From Tamaricihabitans halophyticus (GTDB lineage Bacteria; Actinomycetota; Actinomycetes; Mycobacteriales; Pseudonocardiaceae), in contig NZ_SLXQ01000001.1 of the NCBI RefSeq assembly GCF_004340875.1, forward strand, positions 1,116,001 to 1,180,000: a DNA stretch of 64,000 nt, in the 5' to 3' direction. The notes beneath the pieces are model-generated. The model was given only the letters and a program-made list of their open reading frames with translations, was not told the DNA's origin and ran no database searches. Positions 16,797 through 25,962 of this stretch are shown here, one piece after another (within the stretch, counting starts at the first letter, position 1; each line of letters starts with the position of its first letter). A program made the translations under genes and the position numbers.

Positions 16797-18491
16797 CTAG
16801 CTCGAGCTGTGCCGCCCGCTGCCGGAACCGCCGTTCGCTGGGGCATCGTCGGCATTCGGCTCGACGAGCCCCTCGTCGATCAGGCTCTCCGTGACGTGCT
16901 CGGTGAGCTCCTGCCGTTGCATGCGCCGCTGGATGCGGAGCATCGTCTTGCGTTCTCGGCTGAGCTCCTTGTAGATCGACACGCACATGAACACGATCAC
17001 GACACTGAATGGCAGCGCGATCACGATCGCCATGGTTTGCAGCGCGACGAGACCGCCGGCGAGCAGCAGTGCGATCGCCACCGCGCCCTCCATGACCGAC
17101 CAGAACACTCGGCTCCACGTCGGCGGTTCGGTGTTACCACCCGAGGCCAGCATGTCGATCACCAGCGAACCGGAGTCCGAAGAGGTGACGAAGAACAGCC
17201 CGATCAGGATGATAGTGCCGCCGACGACAAACGTGCCCGCCGGTAGATCGCCGAGTAGTCCGAACAGCGAGCCTTCCGGATCCACGGAGCCGTCCGAAGA
17301 GATCAGCCCGCCTTCGCCGAACAGCTCGCGGGCCAGCGCGCTGCCGCCGAACACGGTGAACCAGAGCAGGCCAACCACGGTCGGCACGCCGAGCACACCG
17401 GCGACGAACTCGCGAATGGTCCGACCACGGGAAATCCGGGCGATGAACACACCGACGAAGGGCGCCCAGGAGATCCACCAACCCCAGTAATACGTGGCGT
17501 TCGCACCCTGCCACGCGACGCCGTCATCACCTTGCATCGCAGTGGTGTCGAAGCTCAGCTGCAGGATGTTCTGCAGGTAGAGCCCGAAGGTCTGCACCGA
17601 CTCCCGGAAGATGAACAGCGTCGGGCCGGTGATCAGTACGAAGATCATCAACGCGCCAGCCATGCTGATGTTGATGTTCGACAGCCACTTGATGCCCTTC
17701 TTCACCCCGGTGACCACCGAGAAGATGGCGAAACAGGTGATCACGCCGATCAGGATGATGTAGACCAGGTTGCTCGGTTCCTGGATGATGTCCAGGAAGG
17801 TCAGACCGGCGGTAATCTGCAGCACGCCGAGACCGAGCGAGGTGGCGACACCGAACAGGGTGCCGACGATCGCCGCAATATCAATCAGATCGCCGAGCCA
17901 ACCCTTGACCCGGTTGCCAAGCAGCGGTTGCAGCGTCCACCGGATCGAGATAGACCGCTTCTTCCGGTGCACCATGTAGGCGACCGCAAGGCCAACGACC
18001 ACGTAAATCGCCCACGGGTGCAGCCCCCAGTGCAGGATCGTCTGCACCAACGACTCTTGGGCGTTCTCCTCCGGCGTGCCTTGTCCGGCCCCGGGCTTCG
18101 GGTCAGCGAAATGACCGAGCGGCTCGGCGACACCGTAGAACACCAGGCCGATTCCCATACCGGCGGCGAACAGCATCGCGAACCAGGAACCCCGACTGAA
18201 CTCGGGTTCCTCATCGTCCGGGCCGAGCTTGATATCCCCGAAATGTCCGATCCCCAGCCATAGTGAGAACACCACGAAGCTGGTCACGATCAGGGTGTAG
18301 TACCAGCCGAAGTAGCCGACCACACGGTCCTGGATCGAAAGAATGATCTCCTCGGCCGTCGCCGGCATGGACACCGCGAACACCACGAACGCCAGGACAA
18401 TTATCCCCGCCGGGTAGAACACCCGGGGCGCGATCGCGCCCCCGCGTGGTTCTGCCCCGGCGCGTGGCTTGTCGTCTGGCTTAGTTGCCAC
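16797..18491 (-). CDS. BCCT-family betaine/carnitine/choline transporter
   Basis: 564 residues with twelve predicted membrane helices. The glycine-rich segment GMGIGLVFYGVAEPL (about 112-125) corresponds to the GMGIG substrate loop of BetP. Aromatic residues of the substrate box appear later, as in YYWGWWISWAPFVGVFIARISRG. The charged C-terminal tail (about 510-564) could sense osmotic stress as in BetP. Uptake of glycine betaine or a related compatible solute coupled to Na+ is likely. It ends at the strong terminator. Confidence 0.92.
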   Translation of the reverse strand: MATKPDDKPRAGAEPRGGAIAPRVFYPAGIIVLAFVVFAVSMPATAEEIILSIQDRVVGYFGWYYTLIVTSFVVFSLWLGIGHFGDIKLGPDDEEPEFSRGSWFAMLFAAGMGIGLVFYGVAEPLGHFADPKPGAGQGTPEENAQESLVQTILHWGLHPWAIYVVVGLAVAYMVHRKKRSISIRWTLQPLLGNRVKGWLGDLIDIAAIVGTLFGVATSLGLGVLQITAGLTFLDIIQEPSNLVYIILIGVITCFAIFSVVTGVKKGIKWLSNINISMAGALMIFVLITGPTLFIFRESVQTFGLYLQNILQLSFDTTAMQGDDGVAWQGANATYYWGWWISWAPFVGVFIARISRGRTIREFVAGVLGVPTVVGLLWFTVFGGSALARELFGEGGLISSDGSVDPEGSLFGLLGDLPAGTFVVGGTIILIGLFFVTSSDSGSLVIDMLASGGNTEPPTWSRVFWSVMEGAVAIALLLAGGLVALQTMAIVIALPFSVVIVFMCVSIYKELSRERKTMLRIQRRMQRQELTEHVTESLIDEGLVEPNADDAPANGGSGSGRHSSS

Positions 18492-18851
18492 TGGACAGCG
18501 CCTCCCTTACGCAGATCCCTACAGAATGTCGTCGGGCAGTCTTTCGTGAACGGTCAAACAGACACAAGTGGGCGGAACGGCGATAATCGCCGATAGCTTG
18601 CTGAGGTGGACAACCAGCGGCACCCAATCGCTCGGATAAACGCAGAGTTACGAGGGTTCTCGACATCGAAAACATTGCTCCCGGTGCTCGGGTCTCATAT
18701 ACATAACAAATGCTCAGCCGGTGAGTTGCGCCTCAGTGAAACACCGCGGGGCAACGACCGCTCACGTTCCGCGAATGGTCCATCCGGACGAGTGCACGGA
18801 AACTGTCCGACAATCCGGCGCCGCCCGATCCGGCACCGGTAGCGTTCGGCC
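18492..18851. other. 360-bp divergent intergenic region
   Basis: No gene seen. It carries the promoters of the BCCT transporter and CPBP protease genes. The only clear structure is the 15-bp palindrome CGGCGATAATCGCCG at 18578-18592, about 87 bp upstream of the transporter start, a candidate operator. The AT-rich stretch near 18697-18712 could hold a promoter. Confidence 0.5.
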
Positions 18852-19664
18852 GTGACCTCCCGCCTGCGCGCCTGGCTCGCTCCCGAGCGGCCAGTCGAAC
18901 CAGCCACCCTTGAAGATCCGCGCGAGCGCCGCGCGATCTACTTGGAGCTAGTGATCGTTTTCACCATCACGCTCGGACTGTCCGGACTGAGCAGTGTCGT
19001 GTCACTTGTGGACTCGCTACTGCGCACCGAGGCGCTCAACGAGCAAAGCGTGGCGATCAACAGGCCGGGCGCGACACTCAGCATCCTGGATCTGTTCAGT
19101 CAACTGCTCTCCGCGCTGCGCCTGTTCGCCTGGGGCGCACTCGCGGTCTACCTGCTCTGGCGCTCCGGAATCGGGCTGGCGAAAATCGGTCTCGGTCGCA
19201 TCAGGATCGGCAGGGATGCCGCCGCGGGTGTCGGATTCGCCGCCTTGATTGGGATTCCCGGCCTCGCGTTCTACCTGATCGCCTGGCAAACCGGATTCAA
19301 CCTCGCCGTCCAACCCTCCACTTTGGATGAATCATGGTGGCGACCGATAACGTTGAGCGTCTCGGCGGCCGGTAATGCCTGGGCGGAACAGGCACTGGTG
19401 GTCGGCTACCTGCTCACCCGGCTGCGCCAGCTTGGTTGGCGAGAGAACACGGCGCTACTGTTCGCCGCGATACTCCGCGGTTCGTACCACCTGTACCAGG
19501 GTTTCGGCGGGTTCATCGGCAACATGATCATGGGATTGGTCTTCGGCCGCGTGTGGCAGCGCACCAACCGGTTGTGGCCGCTGGTCATCGCGCACACCCT
19601 GCTGGACTTCATCGCCTTCGTGGGTTACTCGCTGCTTCGGGACAACATCAGCTGGCTCCCCTAG
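18852..19664 (+). CDS. CPBP-family intramembrane metalloprotease
   Basis: 270 residues, seven to eight membrane helices. The C-terminal CPBP (Abi/CAAX) domain shows motif 1 as WAEQALVVGYLLTRL (normally EExxxR, here EQ, so one Glu is changed), motif 2 GSYHLYQG and motif 3 HTLLDF. The active site should face into the membrane. The family processes prenylated or small peptides, or handles bacteriocin immunity; the substrate here is unknown. GTG start at 18852. Confidence 0.85.
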   Translation: MTSRLRAWLAPERPVEPATLEDPRERRAIYLELVIVFTITLGLSGLSSVVSLVDSLLRTEALNEQSVAINRPGATLSILDLFSQLLSALRLFAWGALAVYLLWRSGIGLAKIGLGRIRIGRDAAAGVGFAALIGIPGLAFYLIAWQTGFNLAVQPSTLDESWWRPITLSVSAAGNAWAEQALVVGYLLTRLRQLGWRENTALLFAAILRGSYHLYQGFGGFIGNMIMGLVFGRVWQRTNRLWPLVIAHTLLDFIAFVGYSLLRDNISWLP

Positions 19665-19677
19665 CCGGCTAGACAGA

Positions 19678-19716
19678 GATAGACCTAGATAGCGATAGAC
19701 CTAGATAGCGATAGAC
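19678..19716. repeat. 16-bp tandem repeat at convergent gene ends
   Basis: Two perfect copies of GATAGACCTAGATAGC (19678-19693, 19694-19709) and a partial third (GATAGAC). The array fills the gap between the CPBP and DM13 genes and encodes the last residues and stop of the DM13 protein, creating TAG codons on both strands. Confidence 0.9.
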
Positions 19717-20258
19717 GCAGTACCGAAGGCCACGTTGAACCTGTCGCACCAGAGAACCGCGCTGCGCATATCTCCGATCCGCGCGCCCTCTGGCAACGCA
19801 TAGTTCTGGTCGCCGTGCGTCGCCTTCATCTTGCCAAGCGGAATGTAGCGGCCGTCGTCATAACTGCCCCATTCACCGCCCGACTCCTGATCACTGAGCC
19901 ATACGTGCACATCCGGGCCATCCGAGGTGGCGAGCCCCTCCAGCCGCAGCACCCGCGTCCCGTCGGGAAGTTCCAGTAACCGGGCGGTGCCGCTCGTGGC
20001 GTGCTCGCCGTCCTCGAACTGGCCGCGCGCCAACTCGTGTGGTCGCGCAGGGGTGTTTGTCGGCTGCGCCGTGCCTGATGACTGGGTTACCCCTGGCGAC
20101 GAGGTAGATTCTGGCGCCGCGCCTGGCAGCTCCTCGTGCACGGTACTGCTGGTGAACGCCTTCCACGGCTGAAACGCCCATAGCCCGCCAGCCAATAGCA
20201 CCGCGACCAGTGCGGTAATTGTCCAGGTCCACGGCGAGCGGACGATCTTGCTGGGCAC
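19701..20258 (-). CDS. Membrane-anchored DM13-domain protein
   Basis: 185 residues. A single membrane segment near the N-terminus (about 9-29) is followed by a Ser/Thr/Pro-rich linker and a C-terminal DM13 domain (about 80-185): [37 protein letters not shown], and [10 protein letters not shown] with a Cys in VLWCDRF. DM13 is an extracytoplasmic fold proposed to have redox or electron-transfer roles. GTG 20258 is chosen because AGGAGG lies 5 nt upstream. Divergent from arginine deiminase, with 130 bp between. Confidence 0.88.
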   Translation of the reverse strand: MPSKIVRSPWTWTITALVAVLLAGGLWAFQPWKAFTSSTVHEELPGAAPESTSSPGVTQSSGTAQPTNTPARPHELARGQFEDGEHATSGTARLLELPDGTRVLRLEGLATSDGPDVHVWLSDQESGGEWGSYDDGRYIPLGKMKATHGDQNYALPEGARIGDMRSAVLWCDRFNVAFGTASIAI

Positions 20259-20388
20259 GGTTACCTCCTGGTGTTGGCGGCCAACGCAACCATTGGAACG
20301 AAGTAACCGGATAAAACGGTACCAACCTGCCAATTACCGAACTCTTACGTCGCCACGGCTGGCCCGCGACCAAGTAAGCTGCGACGTC

Positions 20389-21636
20389 GTGTACACCGAT
20401 TCGGCGAGTACCGCCCCGCCAACGAAGCCAAGGGTGGACAGTGAAGTCGGCAAGCTGCGCACGGTGCTGCTGCACCGGCCAGGCGCGGAACTGAAACGGC
20501 TTACTCCGCGCAATAACGACAAACTGCTCTTCGACGGCGTGCCGTGGGTGGACCGCGCGCAAGCGGAGCACGACGCCTTCGCCGAGGTGCTGCGTGGCCG
20601 TGACGTGGAAGTGCTGCTGCTCGCGGACGTCCTACGCGAAGCGCTCGACGACTCCCGCGCGCACAGCGCCGGTGTCACCACCGCGGTGGACGAGCGCAAG
20701 CTTGGCACCCAGCTCGCCGACGCGCTGCGCTCCTATCTATCCACAGTGGATCCCGCCGGTCTTGCGGATGTGCTCACCGCGGGGCTCACCTTCGAGGAAC
20801 TTCCGGTCGCCGAGGGCGCTTCGCTGGTACGCCGGATGCACCACGCGCACGATTTCGCCATCGATCCACTGCCCAATCTGCTGTTCACCAGGGACTCCTC
20901 GGCGTGGATCGCTGATCGTGTCGCGATCGCCTCGCTTTCGATGCCGGCACGGCGCAGGGAAACCAGCGTGCTGGACCTGATTTACGCGTATCACCCGCGA
21001 TTTCGCGCGAGCGCCCGCGCCTACGGCGCGCATTCCGCACCCGTCGAGGGTGGTGACGTGCTGCTGCTCGCGCCCGGGGTACTTGCCATTGGCGTCGGCG
21101 AGCGCACCACTCCGGCCGGTGCCGAATCACTCGCTCGCTCGGCCTTTGCCGAAGGGCTCGCGCATACCGTGCTAGCCGTGCCGATCGCGCAGGATCGCGC
21201 GACCATGCACCTGGACACGGTGTGCACGATGGTCGATAGCGACGCGGTGGTGATGTACCCGGCGATCCGCGATTCGCTAACCGCCTTCACACTGCGACCG
21301 CAGGATGACACCGTCGCGGTAAGCGGGCCAGCGCCGTTCCTTGAAGCCGCGGCGAACGCGATGGGAATCGACCGGCTCCGGGTGATCGATACCGGGCTTG
21401 ACCCGGTCACCGCCGAACGCGAGCAATGGGATGACGGGAACAACACGCTGGCGCTGGCGCCCGGTGTGGTGGTCGCGTACGAGCGGAACGCGGAAACCAA
21501 CGCACGACTGGCACACGCCGGTATCGAGGTACTGCCGATCGCCGGTTCCGAACTCGGTTCCGGGCGTGGCGGGCCGCGCTGTATGTCCTGCCCGATCATC
21601 AGGGACGGCGACCAATTCACCGCGACAAGCGATTAG
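20389..21636 (+). CDS. arcA: Arginine deiminase
   Basis: 415 residues, normal for ArcA. It hydrolyses arginine to citrulline and ammonia. Seen: [17 protein letters not shown] at the start, [12 protein letters not shown] (substrate Asp), [11 protein letters not shown] (catalytic His) and the C-terminal [10 protein letters not shown] with the nucleophilic Cys near 398. The frame extends upstream to 20248, but GTG 20389 gives the usual N-terminus; no strong ribosome site is visible. No arcB, arcC or arcD neighbour, so a full ADI pathway is not encoded here. Confidence 0.93.
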   Translation: MYTDSASTAPPTKPRVDSEVGKLRTVLLHRPGAELKRLTPRNNDKLLFDGVPWVDRAQAEHDAFAEVLRGRDVEVLLLADVLREALDDSRAHSAGVTTAVDERKLGTQLADALRSYLSTVDPAGLADVLTAGLTFEELPVAEGASLVRRMHHAHDFAIDPLPNLLFTRDSSAWIADRVAIASLSMPARRRETSVLDLIYAYHPRFRASARAYGAHSAPVEGGDVLLLAPGVLAIGVGERTTPAGAESLARSAFAEGLAHTVLAVPIAQDRATMHLDTVCTMVDSDAVVMYPAIRDSLTAFTLRPQDDTVAVSGPAPFLEAAANAMGIDRLRVIDTGLDPVTAEREQWDDGNNTLALAPGVVVAYERNAETNARLAHAGIEVLPIAGSELGSGRGGPRCMSCPIIRDGDQFTATSD

Positions 21637-21651
21637 GAATACCTAACCTAA
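21633..21651 (+). promoter_or_regulatory. IdeR box 1 upstream of ferritin
   Basis: TTAGGAATACCTAACCTAA matches the iron-box consensus at 15 of 19 positions. It overlaps the arcA stop codon. Confidence 0.75.
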
Positions 21652-21657
21652 TAATTG

Positions 21658-21676
21658 TTTTAGAAGCCTAATCTAA
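21658..21676 (+). promoter_or_regulatory. IdeR box 2 upstream of ferritin
   Basis: TTTTAGAAGCCTAATCTAA matches at about 13 of 19 positions, 25 bp after box 1. Tandem boxes well upstream of the start resemble the arrangement at mycobacterial bfrB, where IdeR activates. Confidence 0.6.
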
Positions 21677-21747
21677 GCAATTTCACGAAAGGTTGATAAG
21701 GCTTTCCTAGCTGGAAATCGCCGCACTGGCAAGCGTATCTTTGAATT

Positions 21748-22296
21748 ATGTCGACGAGCACGAAGAAACCGCATTCCAAGTTCACCGAGTTGCTGCACAC
21801 CCAGGTGCGCAACGAGTTCAACGCCTCACAGCAGTACATCGCGCTTGCCGTGTGGTTCGACAAGGAAGACCTGCCCCAGCTTGCCAAGTTCTTCTACGCG
21901 CAAGCCCTGGAAGAGCGCAATCACGCAATGATCATCGTCCAGTACCTGATGGACAATGATCAGCCAGTGAACATCCCGTCGATCGACGAGGTGCGCAATG
22001 ACTTCAGCAAGGCAGCGGAACTTGTCGAGCTGGCACTGAAGCAGGAAAAGGAGGTCACCTCCGATATCACCACGCTCGCCAAGGCCGCGCGGGACGAGGA
22101 TGACTACCAGGGCGAGCAGTTCATGCAATGGTTCCTGAAGGAACAGGTTGAGGAAGTGTCCTCAATGTCCACTTTGCTGAACGTGATCAAGCGCTCGAAT
22201 GGCAATCTGTTCGACGTCGAGGCCCATCTGGTTCGCGAAGGCGGCGGCGAGGGCGCCGACCCGACCATGCCGCGCGTCGCTGGCGGCGCGGTGTAA
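21748..22296 (+). CDS. bfrB: Ferritin
   Basis: 182 residues, four-helix bundle. The ferroxidase ligands are visible: Glu in RNEFNASQQY, EERNHA (Glu and His), Glu/Gln in FLKEQVEE. It lacks the heme-binding Met pattern of bacterioferritin, so it is a non-heme ferritin of the BfrB type. It oxidises and stores iron in a 24-mer. No ribosome site precedes ATG 21748, and TATCTT lies just upstream, so a leaderless mRNA is possible. Two iron boxes 70-115 bp upstream suggest IdeR control. Confidence 0.93.
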   Translation: MSTSTKKPHSKFTELLHTQVRNEFNASQQYIALAVWFDKEDLPQLAKFFYAQALEERNHAMIIVQYLMDNDQPVNIPSIDEVRNDFSKAAELVELALKQEKEVTSDITTLAKAARDEDDYQGEQFMQWFLKEQVEEVSSMSTLLNVIKRSNGNLFDVEAHLVREGGGEGADPTMPRVAGGAV

Positions 22297-22324
22297 GTAC
22301 CGCACCCACCCCGGTCCCCAGAAT

Positions 22325-22359
22325 CGACGGGCGGATCCGAACTCCGGGTCCGCCCGTCG
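22325..22359. terminator. Stem-loop terminator after ferritin gene
   Basis: 14-bp GC-rich stem (CGACGGGCGGATCC with one G-T wobble in the partner) and a 7-nt loop, 29 bp after the ferritin stop. It may serve both convergent genes. Confidence 0.8.
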
Positions 22360-22372
22360 CCTGCGCTCCGCG

Positions 22373-22398
22373 ACCGCATTCTTCAGGGATCTTGCGGT
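22373..22398. repeat. 26-nt interspersed palindrome, copy 3
   Basis: Directly abuts the TAA stop (22399-22401) of the minus-strand gene. Ends ACCGCATTCT and ATCTTGCGGT. Confidence 0.85.
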
Positions 22399-23229
22399 TT
22401 AACAAGCAGAGCTGCTCAGCGCCAACCGCACACTGACGACCGAACCATCCGGTCCGTCGAACTGGAAGGTGTACATCCCACTGGTGTTGCCTGGCACCGT
22501 GGCGGACGCGGTACTGCCCTGGTCAGCCAGCCCCGGGTAGGCATCCACTACCTGCTGCTTGGCAGAGCCGACACCGACACCCTCTGGCGTTCGATTCCCC
22601 GGCCCCGCGGTGATCGCCTGAAGCCCGCCGCTGGTCATGGCCACACTTGCCCCGGAGTCGCCATACACCGAGTAGGTCTGGCAGCCAGCGCCCGGTGGTT
22701 GCGCATCCGGGCCGAGATGCCCAGTCTCGATAGCCGCCTCCGCCGTCATCCCGAGCTGCAACGAACCGAGCCCCGTGGGGCCAATCGCGGTATTCGCCGA
22801 TAGCGGAAGGCCGAGCACCCTGGCGCTCGGGCCGGGAGACCGCGTTTCGGTGGTGCTCGTGGCCGGCGGTGGCTGCTCGGGTTCCGCTGGCGGCTCCGGT
22901 GCTTCGCTGGTCGGGGGCGGCGGCTCCGGCGGGCTCGAATCCTTCGTCGAGCTGGTCGGTTTCGAGCTGGAGCTGGTGGCCACCGGGCCCAACCCGCTCG
23001 GCGGCTGCTGGTCTGACCCCTGGTTCGCGGTCAGCGTGAACCCGACGACCAGTACGGCGGCCACCGCGGAGGCCCCCGCCACGCCGCTGAGCATGGCCCG
23101 GCGCCGGCGGATCCGCTTCACCCCGGCAAGCACCGCCATATCGGCGTCCGGACGCGCGGGCAGGGCGAGCCGGTCATCCTCGAACAGCCGGTGCAACTCC
23201 TGATCGAGTTCGTCATCGGTGAAGCTCAT
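22399..23229 (-). CDS. Membrane-anchored proline-rich protein paired with a sigma factor
   Basis: 276 residues. A short acidic cytoplasmic part (1-45, FTDDELDQELHRLFEDDRL) is followed by one membrane segment (about 46-67), a Pro/Ser/Thr-rich spacer (70-130) and an extracellular domain with a likely Cys pair (GCQTYSVYG, C-terminal SSSAC). Its ATG overlaps the sigma-factor stop in ATGA, so the two are translationally coupled. The layout suggests an anti-sigma factor or sensor, but no zinc motif is present, so this role is inferred from position. Confidence 0.75.
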   Translation of the reverse strand: MSFTDDELDQELHRLFEDDRLALPARPDADMAVLAGVKRIRRRRAMLSGVAGASAVAAVLVVGFTLTANQGSDQQPPSGLGPVATSSSSKPTSSTKDSSPPEPPPPTSEAPEPPAEPEQPPPATSTTETRSPGPSARVLGLPLSANTAIGPTGLGSLQLGMTAEAAIETGHLGPDAQPPGAGCQTYSVYGDSGASVAMTSGGLQAITAGPGNRTPEGVGVGSAKQQVVDAYPGLADQGSTASATVPGNTSGMYTFQFDGPDGSVVSVRLALSSSAC

Positions 23230-23825
23230 TGCTCGCCCCTCCCCTCGTAATGTCCGTCCAGCTTGACGCGTAACGAACCCATCGCCTTGCTTGCCTGGCT
23301 CTTGACCGTGCCCTGGCTCACCCCGAGCGATTCGGCGATCTCCGCCTCGGAAAGCCCCTCGTAGTAACGAAGCACCACGACCGCGCGTTGCCTCGGCGGT
23401 AGCTCACGTAGCGCCTGCCAGAGCGGTTCGTTCTCGAACGAGTCGGGGCTCTGTGGCCCCACGGCGTCCGGAATATCCGCGACCAGGTTCTCCTTGCGGG
23501 TGCGCCGCCAGCGGGAGATATGCGCGTTGGCCATCGACCGGCGGATATAGGCGAGCGGATCGCCGGTTTTGCGCTGCACCATGGTCCACCGGGAGCCGAC
23601 CTTCTCCAGCACCGTCTGCACCAGATCGGCGGCGTCATGCGGATTACCGGTCAGCGCATGCCCGTAGCGCAGCAGTCCAGGTAGGGCGGTCCGGACAAAC
23701 TCGCCGAAATCCGCCACCTCACCCACCTGGTACCCCCTGACCAGCGCACACTCGGGCCCTTCGACACCGCCGTCCACGGCACGCGTCAGTTTGCCCGCCG
23801 GCGCGGCCGGCTGTGCCATCAGCAC
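23226..23825 (-). CDS. SigE-family ECF RNA polymerase sigma factor
   Basis: About 199 residues. Region 2 (DFGEFVRTALPGLLRYGHALTGNPHDAADLVQTVLEKV) and region 4 (LPPRQRAVVVLRYYEGLSEAEIAESLGVSQGTVKSQASKAM) are both clear. It matches the Streptomyces-type SigE-family (ECF50-like) sigma factors. GTG 23825 is chosen because AGGAGGGAGG ends 8 nt upstream; ATG 23819 is an alternative. The next gene probably encodes its regulator. Confidence 0.9.
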   Translation of the reverse strand: MLMAQPAAPAGKLTRAVDGGVEGPECALVRGYQVGEVADFGEFVRTALPGLLRYGHALTGNPHDAADLVQTVLEKVGSRWTMVQRKTGDPLAYIRRSMANAHISRWRRTRKENLVADIPDAVGPQSPDSFENEPLWQALRELPPRQRAVVVLRYYEGLSEAEIAESLGVSQGTVKSQASKAMGSLRVKLDGHYEGRGEQ

Positions 23826-24002
23826 TCCGTGGACCTCCCTCCTGCCGGTGTCGGTGCGCTCGTCTGCGTTATGCACGCACCAACTGACAGAGGGGTTGCC
23901 TGTTACTCGGCACACAGCGTAACGGCTTACCGTGAACGCCGGGCAACGAACGGCGCAGGCCTTTACCCGGTCGAGTCAACCCAACGCTCGACCAGACCAG
24001 CT

Positions 24003-24971
24003 TTAGCGGATGGTGATCTGCCTGCCGATCAGGCCGTCCCGCGCGCGCCGCTCGGCACCGCTGAGTGGTTCCTGTTCCAGCGAGGCCAGCGCGGTCTCCA
24101 GCCGCTCGCCCAGCTCCGTCGCGGGCTGCGTCCACTCCCGTGGATGCGACTCACGATCCAGATCCCAAACCGGAACAAGCAGACCGTGTGCGCGGAACGA
24201 GCCCGCGTACCGCGAGCCCTCCCCGAGGTCCAGCTCGCCCCGGGCGGAGAGCCGCGCCAGCGCGGGCAGCAGTCGCTCCTCTGGTTCAGCCCGCGTCCAC
24301 CGCAGATGCGCCTTCTCTCCCGCGTCGACCCAGTACGCGCCCGGTGCGAGGCGTTCGGTGGGCATGATGGCCGAGTTCGCGCGTTCGAGGGACATCGCGA
24401 CGTCCCCGGTTGCCTCGGTATCGGCCGGTATCCACCAGGAGAAGTCGGTATGCAACTCGGGTTCGAGCTGCAGGTTCGGATCGATCAGATCCTGCAGGCG
24501 CTCGATGTCCGGGGTAGCCGCGTCGGGATCCGCGGTTTCCGGGCCGACCACTGGAAGTACCGCGCCGAGCTCGGCATCGAGTGCCCAGCGGATCGCCCGC
24601 GCGAGGTCCCTGCTGATGTCCGAGGAGCGCGTCTGTACCTGCATGCCGACGAACACCGAACCATCGGAGCGGACCAGCGCGGCCGCCGCCATGGGCAGCA
24701 CGGTCGCCAGGGTGATCTCCCGTTCGGCTGACACGGTCAGCGGCAGCGGCGCGGTCGCCGAAGGTACGAACTCGCGCAGTGCGACGAGTTCACACTCGGC
24801 AGCAAGACCGTCGAACGGACGGGCCACTGGTACGTCGACGACACCACCAGCGACGCCATGACAGGCCTTGTACCGCTTGCCCGAGCCGCAGGGGCATGGC
24901 TGGCGGGGATTCGGCCCATCACCGGCCTTGGCAGCTTGGCCCTTTCGCTTGACCGCCGTCCGCTTGGCCAC
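24003..24971 (-). CDS. SEC-C motif DUF5926 protein
   Basis: 322 residues, soluble. A basic N-terminus leads into a SEC-C zinc motif, QPCPCGSGKRYKACHG (about 25-41), as at the end of SecA. The remainder is the DUF5926 region found across actinobacteria (WALDAELGAVLPVVGPE, then DFSWWIPADTEATGDVA). Function unknown; SEC-C motifs bind zinc and often ribosomes or SecB. GTG 24971 is chosen because GAGGAG lies 5 nt upstream. Confidence 0.85.
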   Translation of the reverse strand: MAKRTAVKRKGQAAKAGDGPNPRQPCPCGSGKRYKACHGVAGGVVDVPVARPFDGLAAECELVALREFVPSATAPLPLTVSAEREITLATVLPMAAAALVRSDGSVFVGMQVQTRSSDISRDLARAIRWALDAELGAVLPVVGPETADPDAATPDIERLQDLIDPNLQLEPELHTDFSWWIPADTEATGDVAMSLERANSAIMPTERLAPGAYWVDAGEKAHLRWTRAEPEERLLPALARLSARGELDLGEGSRYAGSFRAHGLLVPVWDLDRESHPREWTQPATELGERLETALASLEQEPLSGAERRARDGLIGRQITIR

Positions 24972-25072
24972 CGCGTACTCCTCGTGCGTCATCGTCGGGT
25001 TACTAGCTGGGTCGATTTACCAGCTGGGTCCGGTCTGCTAGCTGGCCGCGAGCCTAACAGTGCGCCGCCGCA

Positions 25073-25861
25073 TCACTCGGCGCGCAACACTTCCCTGGCG
25101 CGCGCTGGTCGGTTCGTAGCGAGATAGCGCACGCCGAGCCGCTGGCACAACGCGATATCCGCCGGCTCGTCCACCGTCCAGCAGTAGGTCGGATTGCCCC
25201 GCTGTGCCGCCCTTGCCACATAGTCCGGGTCCGTGCGGAGCAACCGGATCCCCGGGCCGGCGATATCCGCGTAGCCGGGCAGTTCACCATCTTTTCGACC
25301 GGGCGCGCGTGGCGCGAACAGCAGCACAGTGGGCACCGCGGGGGCCAGTTGTTTGCACCTGCGGACAGCGCGCTGGGAAAACGACATCAGCACCACCTTG
25401 GAGTCCGAAGTGGACTCTGGGCGGGCCAGGCCGAAGCGCTCGAGTAGCGCGACAAGTTTCGCTTCCACCAGCCCTGCCTGCCGCACCGGATGTTTGGTCT
25501 CCACGAACAGTGTCGTGTTCGGCCGTGCGGTGGTCAGGTCAAGTAGCGCTTCCAGGGTAAGCACGCCGGGCGGCGCACCGGCGCCGTTCTGATGCCAACC
25601 AGCGAAGTCCAGTTCGGACAGTTGGTCGAGCGTGTAGTCGCTGACCAGGCCGACACCGTTGGAGGTGCGGTTGATCCGGCGGTCGTGCACACAGACCAGG
25701 TGACCATCCTTGGTCAGCCGGACGTCACATTCCAGGCCGTCCGCGCCCTGTTCGAGGGCGAGTTCATAGGCACCCATGGTGTGTTCGGCTCGATCCGCCG
25801 AGGCCCCACGGTGCGCGATCACTTCGGGCAGCACACCGCGATCATGCCAGGCAGACACCAC
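25073..25861 (-). CDS. Cytosolic glycerophosphodiester phosphodiesterase
   Basis: 262 residues, TIM-barrel GDPD. It has AHRGAS near residue 17 (catalytic His), EHTMGAYELALEQGADGLECDVRLTKDGHLVCVHD with the Glu, Asp and second His, and ETKHP. It hydrolyses glycerophosphodiesters to glycerol-3-phosphate and an alcohol. No signal peptide. A second, secreted GDPD lies 2 kb away (27165-28277), so the P450 is flanked by two GDPDs. Confidence 0.92.
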   Translation of the reverse strand: MVSAWHDRGVLPEVIAHRGASADRAEHTMGAYELALEQGADGLECDVRLTKDGHLVCVHDRRINRTSNGVGLVSDYTLDQLSELDFAGWHQNGAGAPPGVLTLEALLDLTTARPNTTLFVETKHPVRQAGLVEAKLVALLERFGLARPESTSDSKVVLMSFSQRAVRRCKQLAPAVPTVLLFAPRAPGRKDGELPGYADIAGPGIRLLRTDPDYVARAAQRGNPTYCWTVDEPADIALCQRLGVRYLATNRPARAREVLRAE

Positions 25862-25882
25862 ACCACATGGGCGCGGGAAGGG

Positions 25883-25891
25883 TTGTCCACA
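25883..25891 (+). promoter_or_regulatory. DnaA-box-like TTGTCCACA
   Basis: An exact Streptomyces-type DnaA box in the intergenic region between GDPD and P450 genes. A weaker CGATCCACA lies at 25902-25910. May be chance. Confidence 0.3.
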
Positions 25892-25962
25892 GGGCGGCTA
25901 ACGATCCACAGGACGGAAAACAAGGCCTTTCAACTTCGGTCTTGCTCACTAGAGTCGGATGC

